Assembly (NCBI GenBank): GCA_037447605.1
Contig: CM074810.1
Span: 1,254,787 to 1,318,786 of the forward strand
Origin: Zygnema circumcarinatum
Taxonomy: Eukaryota; Streptophyta; Zygnematophyceae; Zygnematales; Zygnemataceae
Direction: 5' to 3'
Length of the DNA stretch: 64,000 nt
In this document: piece after piece, positions 51,354 through 63,767 of the stretch
How the letters are laid out: every line of letters starts with the position of its first letter
Numbering within the stretch: the first letter of the stretch is position 1
Position numbers and translations under genes: made by a program
The notes under the pieces: generated by a model
Databases searched by the model: none
The model's input: only the letters and a program-made list of their open reading frames with translations
What the model was told of the DNA's origin: nothing

Positions 51354-54270
51354 TCAGCTTGCTGTGAGGCAGGGGAACATCTGCTTCCTATGCAGACCTG
51401 GAGACAAGAAATTCCGGTGAAGAAACTCCAAGCACGCTCGACTGGTGATGAGCCGCGTACGGAATCCTCCAAGCTTCCCAGAAGCTCTGCAGAAATGTCT
51501 CCCTCCATGGCCCCCAAGGGTGAGCAAGCAGAAGGAAAATCCTCCGTCTCTCACACGCAAAGACGGTAGAGAGAGTCATCGAAGCAGAGTAGTGGCTGTT
51601 CTCACCCTACTTTACGAGTTAACCACGGGAAAATGAGAGGCAAGTCTGACTGGTCCTGATGTCGGGAGCCCTGCCAACCATCCATTTCGCAATGATGGAT
51701 TAGAATGGTATGGCAAGTCGGCATAGAAAAGCATTGCCTTTCAAGAGCATGTAACTTTCCAAGCTAGGTTGTTTGCTGTAGTTGGAAACGAGCTACATGT
51801 GAAATGTACCGCCCTGAAAAGAAGAGTTCAATCTAGAGATATGCCAGTATGCAAGATTGAAAGCAGCTGCTTACATATTATCAATGCATTCATCACTCCT
51901 CCTACTGACTGCTGTCTGAAGTTCAATCATATAGAACAGCAATTGGAACAGGAAGTGTAAGATGCACCTTAACGATCAAAATGTCAGTGGCCAGAGGTTT
52001 CCCCTCCTCATACGCTGCCTTCCTTGCCGCCAAAAATCTATCTCGAGCATTCCGCAGCTTAGCCCCACCAAACTCTGAGTTGTTTACAATAAGTAAAGGA
52101 CACGAAGCCGCGGTGATATGCACCCCTGCCTGCCCAACAACACAGCATAACCACCTATCTGTGACTCGTTTTTGACTTCAAGCAAAAGGACTGACCCACG
52201 TATGTACACATGCTTGCTTTGCTGAAACGTAGGGTGTAGCACATATTCTACAATTGAGGTTTGGGAACGGTAAACCTTCAAGATTCAAGGATAGAGAGTA
52301 TGTCCGGAATCCTCACATCGACAAGAGGGGTCCACCATGCGTCAAGTGCAAGGCATGCACCCACTCGCGGCTCTTTGTCAGCGAAAAGTGCACTTGTCAC
52401 AGCTCCAAATGAATGCCCAGCAATCGCCACTTTCTCCAAATCTAATCGACCAGTGAGCAGCGAAAGTCTCAGAGCTTCTTTTCCTCGGAGCGCATTGGAT
52501 GAGTCAGGAATGCTCCCCGCGTTTATTCTCTCTAACAGATGCAGGATGCTCTTCATCTCTGCAATACGCTGAGACCACAGAGACTCTCTCAGAACTAACG
52601 AAAACTGTCATCCTGTAGTTATTGAGCAGAAACCAGGAGAATATAACTTGAAAGGAAGCTGACGAATGTTACCCGCTGCTGCTGCTGTACACGTGTATCC
52701 AAAGGAACGTCTTCGATGCCAATGAGAGGTTCATGGATGTGCCAATGAACGGTCCCATCAGCATTACTTGAACGAGCCATGCTGGCTGACCCATCAAGAT
52801 GCTCCGGGACGATGACCACTGCACAGTAAACATTTTACGCTTTGAGCGGTAACTATGGATCTGCAATGCTAAGCTCCCTGAATACATTAGGTGACCACAG
52901 AGTCCCACTTCAGGTCCTAATCATCTCATTGTGAGATATGACAATGGCAATAGGATGGCCTCACTACACGTGCTATAGCTAACCATGAGTTGTTCACATC
53001 AAATTGAATCTTGCAGTCTTTGGAACACACAGCGTGTCTGTATCCTTGGTTGCATAGCTCACCGTATCCATGTGATGCAAGATCACAACAGAAGGTGCTA
53101 TACGTCGTACGCATGGACCACAAGCCATGTGAGAACAGCACAACTGGCAGCCGGCCATCCTTCCGCGGTCCCTCCCCACCCTCAACATTGGGAGGAAGGG
53201 GAGGCTTTCCAACAGCTGCATTGATGATCGCCAAAGGACTGATGATGCAGAAACTGAACACTGCAAAGACCATGCCAAATTTAAGGACCATACCAAATTT
53301 AAGCCAGTTTTTGAAATTCAATGCCCATAAATTGGAGGTAGGATTTAACTCCTTGCAGGCGAAAGCTCTTCAGATGACATTCCCAGGGTCAGTGGCCACG
53401 AGTAATTGAAGCATCGGCAAGATCATCTCCATAGTAATAACAAGCCCCTACGGATGCACGTAAATCGACAGGATGACTCGATAGTGAAAATCTTCTTGCG
53501 GATTAAGTCCAGAATCACCTGCTGCCACCCAGCACTTGAACTTGTTGACGATGTTAACTGGCGGTGAGGCTATGCAGCAATAGCCGTACATATACATTAT
53601 GTGAGGAAGCCAGAACCTCCCTGACAGGCCACCCCATCTGGACAAATTCCCACATATGCTCCATATTAATATTTTTGATTTGTAATAATGATAATGAACA
53701 TGATTAAAATAGTATGTAATTTTGTACTATTTGTTTTAGCAAAGTATAGGCCAACCCCCTAGACTTTTCCCTCCGTTTATTTGCAGCAGTTATAGTCGGT
53801 TACAAGAGACACGCAGGGATCACCGAGAAAGCTCGTGTATTTAAAAGATATGCTTATGATTTACCTGAAATACCTGAAATAATGATTTTACCAGTACAAT
53901 GCTAAGCAATTGGAGGCTTTTCAAACCTCCATGTCCCGACCACTTTCCACCACTCCATTTCCTAACACCTGTTCTAATGGACAAAGCTTACATATGTGCT
54001 TGCTTGAAGCACACTCACGCCCTCCAAACGACTCCCCTCTATTCATCCGCAACGACCCCCTGCAGTGCATATTGACTCCTAGTAAGAGTTGCAGCCTGCT
54101 CACGGAGAAGGGCGCTCAGCAGTGGGATAATAAACCCTAAATAAAGGCGGATGGGGCTCCTCCTCCTGCAGAACTTCCTCCCTGTCCCCGCCATTTCCTT
54201 CCTCCTTCCGCCTCAGTTCGAAGTCTGCAATGGAGACCCTCAGGGGCCCTAGCGGCTTTGGGAGGCCCAT
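51354..54270 (-). CDS. Platelet-activating factor acetylhydrolase-like phospholipase
   Basis: Exons on the minus strand: 54270-54104, 53637-53519, 53260-53063, 52818-52673, 52568-52317, 52129-51968, 51670-51606 and 51486-51354; 413 residues, all phases consistent. The PAF-AH (PF03403-type) pattern is clear: LFRVYYPT near the N-terminus, WLPHIMYMYGY, LPVVLFSHGLWSMRTTYSTF, VIVPEHLDGSAS, AIAGHSFGA (nucleophile Ser263), CLALDAWW (Asp286), CPLLIVNNSEF and GSRHQDQSDLP (His352). Ser-Asp spacing of 23 equals that of human plasma PAF-AH (273/296). The family cleaves short or oxidised sn-2 acyl chains from phospholipids. A hydrophobic segment (FSFCIISPLAIINAAVG) near residue 100 may associate with membrane. 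The last two exons have unusual sequence but fit the fold. Confidence 0.9.
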
Positions 54271-54465
54271 GGCGCGCTCCCTTCCTCTCCTGCAGCTCCC
54301 CCCCTAGGGAGAGAGAAAAGCGCTACTGCTCCGGTGGCAGCACGCGGCTGGCTGCAGGGCGCCTTCCGCTCCTCCCTCCCGAAGGCAGGGAGGGAGTGCA
54401 GCCTCCCCCGGGCGGTACGGCACGGCAGACGGCGCTTCAGCCGGGCCAGAGACTGCACAGGTCGG

Positions 54466-54560
54466 ACCATTCATTGGATCAACCGTTGGAAAGGTTGCCA
54501 ATGATGGACGCCAATGGTTGGCCGTATCAACGGTTGGTCCAATGATTGCCGATCCAATGG
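54466..54560. repeat. CCAATGG/GTTGG palindrome cluster
   Basis: CATTGGATCAACCGTTGG, CCAATGATGG, CCAATGGTTGG and CCAATGATTGCCGATCCAATGG strings upstream of PAF-acetylhydrolase, the same short-word family as 50455-50700. Confidence 0.6.
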
Positions 54561-54979
54561 TCCTTGTTTTTGAGAACTGTACGGTCAAACAAATCAGCGA
54601 TCAAATTGACGAATTATATATCACCACGTGTCTCCGCGGCCAGCGACTGCCTGCGGGACCGTACAGTGCTGGGAAGCCGGCGGGCTCGAGCCCGGCGGAC
54701 CGTACATCGGGTGAGCTGTGGGGCGGGCGGGCGCGTTTGTCGTTTGCTGTTGTCGCTTGGCAGCCGGCACCGGACGGGGATACTGTAGGCACTTGAGAGA
54801 GTTCGGGAAGGTGGCCGTTGGATGTGCCACGTAGGCACAAGTGAGCTTCTGACCGTTGGATAGGCACCTGCAAGTGGTCGGGAAATTGGCCGTTGGATGT
54901 GCCACGTGGATATGAGCCTGGATGGTGTACGGCGTACGGCATACAGTACAGTAGCACTACAGTACTGTATATATGCTGC

Positions 54980-55610
54980 AAAATTTAAGGAGATTGATAA
55001 TCCCCTCCCCGCCTTTTTGGATATCCCGTCCCCCTGAATGTTTTTTGAGAGACAAAAATATGACGTGCGAGTGCGCGCGTCCTTCGGCCCGAGATCGCCA
55101 CAAAACTATGGGCTGACCAGCCTGCGGAAAACTGGAAGCCAATCATCATCTGCCACGTGTCATGTTGTATGACGTACTGTAGCAGATTGTGCTGGTCCAG
55201 GCCCTCAATGTACGGTAATCGCCTTTCCTCGAAGCTGCGGCTGTTCGAAGTTTGGGACGAACCGGATTCGGTTACCAACATCCGTACGGACGGTCCAGGC
55301 GCCGCCGCGTGCCATCCGCGAATTTACGGTCTGACCGTCATACCGGGACACGTGGGCGCGTGCTATTCGCTGGGACCAAAAGCCTGGCTGCAGATCGGAC
55401 GGTTACGGTGGTGTGGTCTGTGATAAAATCGACGGCTAATGTTCGCCACACGTGTGAAAATCACGCGCACTCGCTCCTGCGAGTCGGACGGATCTTCCGC
55501 TCCGAGCAGATTCGGGCAGGCCCTAAGTTCCCTAACATATTTTTGACTCTCAAAAAGATTCAGGGGACGGGATATCTTAAATGGGGGGGGGGTTAGCATT
55601 CTCCTATTTT
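54980..55610. mobile_element. Candidate non-autonomous element with 80-bp imperfect TIRs
   Basis: About 80 bases on the left (AGGAGATTGATAATCCCC ... GATATCCCGTCCCC ... TGAGAGACAAAAATATG) are repeated inverted on the right, with AGGAGAATGCTAACCCCC, GATATCCCGTCCCC and TTTTTGAGAGTCAAAAATATG on the minus strand. About 630 bases in all, with no transposase. Ends are approximate and no target duplication could be fixed. One ERSE-like site lies inside. Confidence 0.65.
55139..55157 (+). promoter_or_regulatory. ERSE-like element inside an inverted-repeat element
   Basis: CCAAT-N10-CACG with GCCACGTGTCA, within the long-TIR element and 870 bases upstream of the PAF-acetylhydrolase start. Confidence 0.4.
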
Positions 55611-55977
55611 AATTCGGCTTCCACGCTCTTCCGCGAGATGTGCAGTGTGTTACCAGGGCCTGCATGAAGCTAAAGCATGTCGCAAGCACCGCCTGAATCT
55701 CACCAACAACAGGTGGCTCACACGCCTCAAGGTTGGTCCAAAAGCCAACCAGCGCCAGATTTCTTCTTCTTATTTTTTAAATTGCTAGAATTTCCCAGCG
55801 TAAAAGGGCATGATTCTTGGATTGCGACACGAAGGTACCCGAATTGACAAGGAGAGGAGAAACAGCTTTCACAGTCCCCCCTCTATCCATTCCAACAGCA
55901 GGCACACTTACGAGTGTTTTCATTCCGAACCCTTCACTTGAAACTAAGAAATAACTGGAAAGGCAGAGCCGCTGCCC
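55611..55977. other. Spacer downstream of eIF2B alpha
   Basis: No gene seen. It is expected to contain the eIF2B alpha 3' UTR on the minus strand. Confidence 0.5.
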
Positions 55978-58504
55978 TCACAGATAGAGCTGAATGAGTT
56001 CATCGCTCACAGCAGAGGGGGTGAGAACTCCAAGGTCTGTAAACAGCAGGGTGAGGCAATCTGGAGGAGTGTAGTCTCTCTCGGAACTCTCTGCCTTCAC
56101 ATACTCAGGAAGGGGAACGCCAAATCCCAACGGATGCGGTGCAGGTTCCATGTCCCTTTGGTCCAACGGATACATTCGAGCAAACTGCCCCTCCCATGCA
56201 AGCAGAGACTGTTAGGTCTTTGCCAGCTTTGGTACGCTCAGCAACGTCGCTTTGATAACTTCAAGCCTTCATGAGCTACTGAAACATGTCAGTTTACATA
56301 AAAACCAAAATGCCTTTCTACATGATGGTCATGGATGATAAAAAGATGCAAACTCTGCAAGCAAATACATGCAGACAAGCAAGCCACATCCCTCCCACCT
56401 TGTAACTCTCCGCTGCGACATACACGGGCTTGTTCATTGCGCGTGCAACCAACGCCACCTGATAGGTCCCAAGAGTGTTCACCACTCCTCCACTCTCCAC
56501 TACAGCATCCGCACCAACCATGACCATGTCTATGCACTCCATTTTATACGCCACACCTGCGTCGAGAACCAAAGTAACCGGAATTTCTGCCTTCGCCAAC
56601 TCCGAAGCCATTTTCAGTCCGGCATTATCTGGTCGGCCCTCTGCAAGTCAAAAGCATCAAATAAATAAACCAGAGATTCCCATCAAGGCCTTTACGAAGG
56701 AGTGAAGATAATCCCGTGTACTGGACCTCCTGCATGAACAGTGGCTTGCAGTTTCGTTTATTTAGGGTTGTGATGCGCTTCTCACCTGTGCATACAACAC
56801 TGAAATGTTTGCCGCACACTGCAGCCTGCCGACACAGCGCTAGCACCACTCGAGAGAAGCCATGGACCAAAATGGTGCTGCCATCACGCACGAAGTCCTG
56901 CCCCAACATGGCTATGGTCTCTCGCGCCTGGTCAACACCAAATCATTGACATTTCTCGTTAAGGGCGATCAGGTTCAGCCTATGTTCTTGAAGATACACA
57001 CACATATAGATGATAACAGAGCTACTTATCCAAAAAAAAGGGGTTGCTGAGGTCTAGTAGACAAACCTTTAAAGAAATATCGCTGAAGCGCTCCCCTCTT
57101 TCAATGAGGCGCGCCTTGCCCGCTTCAAAGCTTTCGTATTCCAGTGCTGATGTGCGCGTCACATAACGCAAAAACAAGTCGCATCCGGCGGAAAGCGACA
57201 GAGATGTTCGATGGCGCCCCTGTCGAGGCAGAGCAGGAAAGAGGCATGAAATCCGGCGGGCCCAAAGGCATCTGGATTCGTATCTTGCTGCTATCGAATC
57301 AATGCAGTCCGCTGAAAGCCCTGCAGGTTTTGCAGAGCGGAGTCAAACGTAGGTGCAAGCCTAAACTTTTCAAAGAAAATACCGGGGGTGCGAGTTTTGG
57401 GTAGGACATTCGTGCAAATCTACAGCTGTACAAGAACTTTCTCATAGAACAGTTTTTTGAAAACATGATCTTTGACATAGACGCAAAGCTAGAAGCTAGC
57501 AGACGTCCAAATCTCTTTCACCCCGAGTCTTATCATAGAAAAGGGATTTTTCTTGCCATTGCAAGGGCTCGTGGTTCACTCATTCTGCACTAAGAGCAGA
57601 ATGTATTTTAACACTTCCTAAGCTATCACTTTGAAATGACGCCGGAAATGTCCAGGCTGGGCAAGTACTGGAGGACCTGAGGCTGACTAGAGAACAGGAA
57701 CAAGGTGGGTAAAGCTTGAAGAAGTTACGAAACACAAGGCGGTTTTTGACCTAGGACTAACCTTCAAGGCGTCCGAAGCTTCCTTTAGTTCTTTTTCTAG
57801 TCCCATCATGGTGGTTGCGTCGCTTAGCTTGATGACACCCGTTAGCGCCTTTATGGCCGCGACAGCCATAGCCAAGTCTGGGTCCTTTCTCCACCGCCTA
57901 AACTCGTCCAAAACACTCAGTGGCAGCGTTTCCTCGGAGCTTTCTGTTTCAGCAATGTCCGCTGCCAAGTTAATGTTAGGATGTATACAAGACATGATTT
58001 ATTCAGCAGACTAAAAAGCGGTGCTTCCATCTAAAGTAGAAGGTAGGCTAAAGAGATTAATGAGCCAAAAAAACAATTAACAAATCTTTTACATTTTCAC
58101 AGCCTTTCATCGACAACAAACAAATGACTGCGTCTACCTATTCCTGCAGAGTCGTTTCCTTGGCGCCCATTATCATGCCGCAAGTCGCCGGTTTCATGGA
58201 GCCATGCCGCTACTGCAGCAGAGCCGTGCCCAACTTCACGTGCTGGGCGTGGCTGCAGGCCATGCATTAGCTGAACAGCATCTGTCCCTGCAGCAGGAGC
58301 AGGAGGAGCAGCAGGAGCAGCAGGTGCAGGAGCAGCAGCAGGAGCAAGAGCAGGAGCAAGAGCAGGAGCAGGAGCAGCAGCTGCAGCAGCAAAGGGAGGG
58401 GCGTTTGCAAGAGCGCTTGAAAGAGACGAACGCCTCTGAAGACGACCCTCCTGCAGCGGCTCACCACCCTGCTGCCCTCCTCCCGCACCCTTCTGGGCCA
58501 GCAT
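55978..58504 (-). CDS. Translation initiation factor eIF2B subunit alpha
   Basis: Exons on the minus strand: 58504-58138, 57961-57762, 57219-57067, 56927-56786, 56640-56399 and 56184-55978; 436 residues. DPDLAMAVAAIKALTGVI, SLSAGCDLFLRYVTRTSA, ARLIERGERFSDIS, DFVRDGSTILVHGFSRVVL, DMVMVGADAVVESGGVVNTL, NKPVYVAAESYKFARMYPLD and TDLGVLTPSAVSDELIQLYL match eIF2B alpha throughout. The eIF2B decamer recharges eIF2 with GTP; the alpha dimer is its regulatory core. The first 120 residues, Ala/Pro-rich (PAPALAPALAPAAAPAPAA) and encoded by GCT/CCT repeats, are absent from usual family members (about 300-380 residues). The first exon is supported by phase and donor only, so the true start could be further downstream or on another exon. 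The gene is divergent from TWD40-1. Confidence 0.92.
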
Positions 58505-59065
58505 GGTGGCCGGACTGCGACACTGCAGCTAACAAGAAACACCTCTCCCACTCCCTCCCCATCCGCCGCCGACGTCTTCTTGGAAGGCGCCGCGCGCGTG
58601 GTTTCCGTTCGTTCGTCTTTTTGAAAGGAGAGGTTGCGCCTGTCCCTGTTCGTCCCAAAGCGCATTTCGGCAATGGAAGAAGGAGAGGGAAGATGAAGTT
58701 GATGCAGCACATGGCTGGCTAGCAGGCACAGGCACTTCTACGTTCCATTGTCTTGATACGAATGCGGCCGAGGTGTGTTGCAGATGACCCTGAGCATTAG
58801 ACCGTTCCCTTCTCAGTAGTGTAGTTTGGCCAACCCTAAGGCGGAGGCTGAATCCGCTATCAAGGCATCCATATTTGCCCTTCTTGAGAAGGGAGGAGAG
58901 AACGTGAGTGGATGATTGATGATCGGGTGCAGCTTCAATGCTTTACTGCTCATCTGCGCCACGGTAGATCCAGCTCATGCAACCTTCTTGAGTGCTTCTT
59001 CTCCGCTTGGACGAATTGGAAAGGAAAGGAAAGGAGCATCGTAGTCGAACAAAGGTAGAAAAGGC
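58505..59065. promoter_or_regulatory. Shared 5' region of eIF2B alpha and TWD40-1
   Basis: 561 bases between divergent start codons, GC-rich on the eIF2B alpha side (CGCCGCGCGCG, 58580-58600). A CCAACCCTAAGG telo-box-like string lies at 58831-58842. A short ORF starting at the ATG at 58675 ends within nine codons. No ERSE-like element seen. Confidence 0.45.
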
Positions 59066-62000
59066 ATGGAGCCAGTTGTACTGAAGGCGTTTCGCCCTTC
59101 AGTGCATAAGGTGTACCATCTAGATGTCCATCCAACGCAACCTTGGCTTGTGACGAGTGATGGAGGGGACAATGTGGTCCTCTGGGACTGGGAACATCGT
59201 CAGGTGAGTTTTTCTGCACTGCTGCTTCTTTATCTATTCCGGTATGGCGTTTTTCTTTGACATATCACCTGCAAGAGCTAGGGTGCATTCGGATAAGCGT
59301 GTCGTGAAAGAACGAACAGCTGGAGTATGTCTGCTCACTTTTTAAAGAATTGCAGGTTCAACTGATATTAACCGTTGTCATGCTAGGTTGGGGAGTTTCT
59401 TTGTTTATTCCTTACTGACTGCAAAAGTGTCACTATTTACAAATTGATTTGGAGCATGATATATTTATTGGCTTGACTTCTCGTCAGCAAATTACTTTCC
59501 CTTTTTGTAATTGGATGATTAAAGCGTTGATCGTGCATCGATTGCATGAGACTTGATTCGTCTTTCGGATTTGTTTGGGCAGGTTCTTTATGAACTGAAT
59601 GCAGCGGGAGTGGATGAACGGCGCCTTGTAGATGCACAACTGCACAGATTGGCAGAAGGAGAAGCAGGTAAGAGTGATCTCCCTTCTCCAAAGTTGCAAG
59701 GATTACCAGGAACAAGAGAGGATGAAGGTGCTTCGTGTTTTGTGATAAATCAATATTTCTTAAAACTAGGTTCATACAAGCAATGTTGAAACTGGAGACA
59801 CACAAAGGCGTTCTGGGCGAAGCCCTGACACAGATTATGCAAGGACTGGTCGACGTTTTTCAGCCAGCTGGCAAAACTTGGTAATGGAGCATATTTGGTT
59901 CAACAAAGGCGGAAATCACACATGCTTTAATAAGGATGAGATCCTTAGATACGTCCTTACAATTTTTGCCAACGAAAGCAGTGACTTAATTATGAAGATT
60001 TATACAAATATTCTTTATTTGCATTTTGGAAGCCTAAATAACAGCTAGCCGTCGCCTTTGGCAGTTTCAATGGAGACAAATCTCCTCTCGATTTAAATCC
60101 TGTCAGGTGGAAGTCTTAAAAAAAATTGAAGGTCCTTCTGTTAATGTGACAAGCCACAAACTATGTGTATACGTATTTAAATCAAAGTAGACCATTTGAG
60201 ACCACAACCATAATGCACAAAAACGACGAACAAGTGCTGTCACAACATCATTTGTACTCTTTATGTGTAGTGGAACAGTTTGAAGCCAAGTCTGGTTACG
60301 CATTGAGTTGTGCCTTTGGTACAATGCAGATGCGAAGGCTCGTGCAACGGGAGCCGAAGCAATTCGAGGTGGCGGGTAAAAGCACTTTTCAATAAATCTC
60401 CTCTCCCTGTCCCCCTGCCAATGAACACTGATTTTTTTTTCTATGCAAATTTTTAGTTTTGGCCAGTGACAAGAGGACGTTGATTAGCCAAGCTCGAGTG
60501 GCCCAATTACTTGTTTTATTGTTGGATTACTCTCCCTGCTCTGGGTTTCGGATGAGCATTGCTTGCATTCTTCATACCGCTTCCTTACCTGTGCAGTGTG
60601 AAGGACGTGAAATTTTATGATGACGATGTTCGGTTTTGGAGTCAATGGCTCGCTCGCTCAGCTGCTTCAGAGGCCCCTATAGTGTCCACAGCTCAACCGA
60701 ATTTGCCAGCCATTGGGGGAACCCCGGGAGTTTTGAGAGGCCGGCGCTTTCTGGTCATGTGCTGCGAGTACAAGGCTATTTTCCTTGACCTCACGACCAT
60801 GCGAGCAAGGGATGTGACTAAGGCGCAACTTGAAAATCGGTCTCCACTTTGGTGAGTGGCTCCTGAGAAATCGAGGGGCATAGAGGGAGCACGACTATCG
60901 TTTATTGAAGTCTTACTAAAGGAACGGGTTCTGCTCTCCAGTTTTTCTTAAAGTTTGTGCTTTCCTTGAACAGTGACATGAGTTGGTGCTTCCTTATTGT
61001 TTAACAGTGTCGAGTTTCTACCACGATCTGCTGGAGGGGGTGATGGCCCCTTCGCAGCGATAGGAGGACCGGATGGGATTATCAGAATTCTATCTATCGC
61101 TACCTGGCAGATTGTGCGGAAACACATTGGAGGTCACAAGGGTGCTGTTCACTGTCTACTCAGCTACATGGCTGCCAACGGAGAGGTGAGGTAGGAGGCG
61201 GTTGATTTCACCCGCACGTGCTTAAGAATGATCAGATGTTGCATAATGCAGTGTTCTTGTCATTTGTCATAATTAGCTGTGATGACTGTCAACTACTTTG
61301 CATTTTTGAAGTTATAGCTATTCCTACCAGTGAACAGTGTGTACTGCATTGGGGTAAGGAAATGCAGACCCTGCTAGCATCAGGAGGCTCCGATGGAACG
61401 CTGGCGATGTGGTCTATTGAGAATGAAGGGAACAATGTCTCGAAGGAGCTTGGTCCCAAAATCATCATTCCTAAGGTAAGCATTCTTTGAGACTCACTCC
61501 CAAGTCTTTAGCGGATTCATTCTGGTGAGTGACTGGCTACAGCTTGTAACTTTTCGCTTGACTGTATCTATTGTAATGAGCAAGTTGAACTTTTAAGCTT
61601 ATGTTGGGCATATGCAGGCTCATGATGGTGGTGTAATCGACATCTCACTTGCACGAGTAATGGGAGCAGCCCCTCAGCTTGTTACATGTGGAGCAGACAA
61701 AACTGTGGCAATCTGGGATTCCATGCAGTGCAGGGTATGCTCATCCATGCTTCGAATCCCAAACTCTGTATCGTGTGATTTTCAAACTTGCCAAGAAACC
61801 TTTCCTTACTAAGGAGAACAGGAAGCCTCAGTAATGAAACCTCTTTGGAAACCATAATGCAAGGACCTGGCTGCCTTTCTGGAAATTTCACCTTTCACGC
61901 TATTCGCAAGAAGAAGAATATGAGTAAGGAATTTTTGCTGACATGAGTCAGGACCTCATAAACTGTTGACCATCGAACGGCAAGCTATCGTCTAGAATAG

Positions 62001-63767
62001 TGGGCACTAAAGTCCTTTTCTTTCCTTCCAAAAATGGTGCTAATAGCTGTTTTATTTTGTGAAACTTTAACCTTACATGGGTAGCATCATCCTTCCTTCA
62101 AAGGAGTGCCATCAAGAGACGATTTAGGTTGTCTTCAAAAGTCGTTGACTTTAATGCAGTGACCGGTCACAAATTGTCAAGTTGTTTTCTCATTGTCCCT
62201 TTCATAATTCAAAACTTTCATGTGTGCATTACCTCCTGAGTGTGACTTGCAGGAGCTTCGAAGAGTGAAGCCGGTTTCAAAAATGGTGGTCAATGCAGTG
62301 GCCAGTTGGCGCCATTCTCGAGCTCCAAACATTGATGTGCTGGCAACTGTGAAGGACTCCCACCTTTGGTATGCTTAGGCCACCTCTCCCTTATTTTTTA
62401 GTGTTATCTCATTGTTCTTTTCATTCCTCGCTGAAAGGCGCGTATTTCGTAGTACTCGTATGTCCTAATGTTTACACTGCTGGCTCTTTTGCATGTTGCT
62501 ATGCCATTTGAGGGGGCATACTTACTGAGGTTCATACTTCATTGTTATGCTTATCACGGTGAAACTCTGGCTTGGTCCCCGGTCTGTAAAGTTTTTCAGA
62601 TATTTAACATTTCTGCTAAAATATGCTGTGTGATGTAATTTCTGTCTTAAAGATGGCCATAAGTACGACAACTTGTCCCAGAGTTGTGCTCTGCTTGTTC
62701 CCTCCCTTGTTCCCCTTATGCTTGCCTTATCCAAGAAAAGGCTACCTGATAGTGGTTCTGTTGCTTTCCTCTAATGGGGGGCACTACCATCAGATCATCC
62801 TACCTTGTCTAGTCGCATTGTTTAGCAACCTACTATACTTGTCTTCTGCTGGGACATGATGAAGCTTTTGCCCATGCCTGGCAGGGCTATTGACAACGTC
62901 GGCTACACTCGATCCCTCTGTGATTTTGCTCAGCAAATACCGGCTACTCCCCAGCTGGCAGCGGGCAAAAAGTTGAAGGTAGGAAGGAATTGATTGTGGG
63001 GCACATGTGATTATCTCATGGAGTCTGTTGTTACATGAGAAGCAAAGCATACAAGATGTACGGGCAGTGACCAAGGACATCACTGTGAAGTAGTGGCCTT
63101 GGGTTTTGACATTTGAGAAATTTTACATTTGGCAGAGGGTTGCAATGACGATGCATGAAGATATGCGGGCAGAACCGAGTTGCCAGAAACATTCTTCTAC
63201 ATTCTGAAAGTTAGTTGTTATTTTGCTTGTGGGTAGCCGGATGCTATTGCTAAATGAGGGGAGCTGATGGTGACATCACATTGCGAAGACAGGCAATGAG
63301 TTCATAATGCATTTCTTGAATTTGAATGCCTTTTTGCTGTTCGATCAGAGATCAATCAAACCTCCCATTAGCACCCTTTCTGTCAACTTTGCCACTGATA
63401 CATATTGTACATATTGTACGGTGCATGCACAACCCAGATGTACTGCATGGTGGTGCACCCTCTCCAGCCACACCTCCTCGCTGTGGGAACCAATATGGGA
63501 GTCATCCTTGCCGAATTTGCCCCCAAATGCGTCCCTCCCGCAGTGGTGCTGCCCCCTCCCTCAGGCAGCCGGGAACAGTTCATCGTTTGTGCTGCCGGCA
63601 AGTCCTTATATGCCGTCGGGTTTCAAGTGGCCGGCACAAGCGTGCCTACCGCTGCTACATCTTCAGCCGGGCCTGAAACCCCCCCCCCCGGCGAGTCAGC
63701 TGCAGGACTCACTGCTCTCGTTTCTACTAGAGGGAGAGCCGATTCGGCAGATGCAACAACTCCGCAG
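59066..63767 (+). CDS. TPLATE-complex WD40 subunit TWD40-1 (3' end outside window)
   Basis: Exons 59066-59203, 59583-59667, 60330-60375, 60597-60851, 61008-61185, 61368-61475, 61618-61734, 62253-62368, 62885-62978 and 63438-63767 give 489 residues and continue beyond the window. LKAFRPSVHKVYHLDVHP, VLYELNAAGVDERRLVDA, DVKFYDDDVRFW, RFLVMCCEYKAIFLDL, VRKHIGGHKGAVHCLL, LLASGGSDGTLAMWS, CGADKTVAIWDSMQCRELR and YCMVVHPLQPHLLAVGTNMG are collinear with Arabidopsis TWD40-1. The TPLATE/TSET complex is an adaptor for clathrin-mediated endocytosis at the plant plasma membrane. The small 46-base exon 3 is confirmed by the restored AIRGG-VKDVKF junction. The residues after about 400 are Ser/Pro-rich and less conserved. 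Confidence 0.9.
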
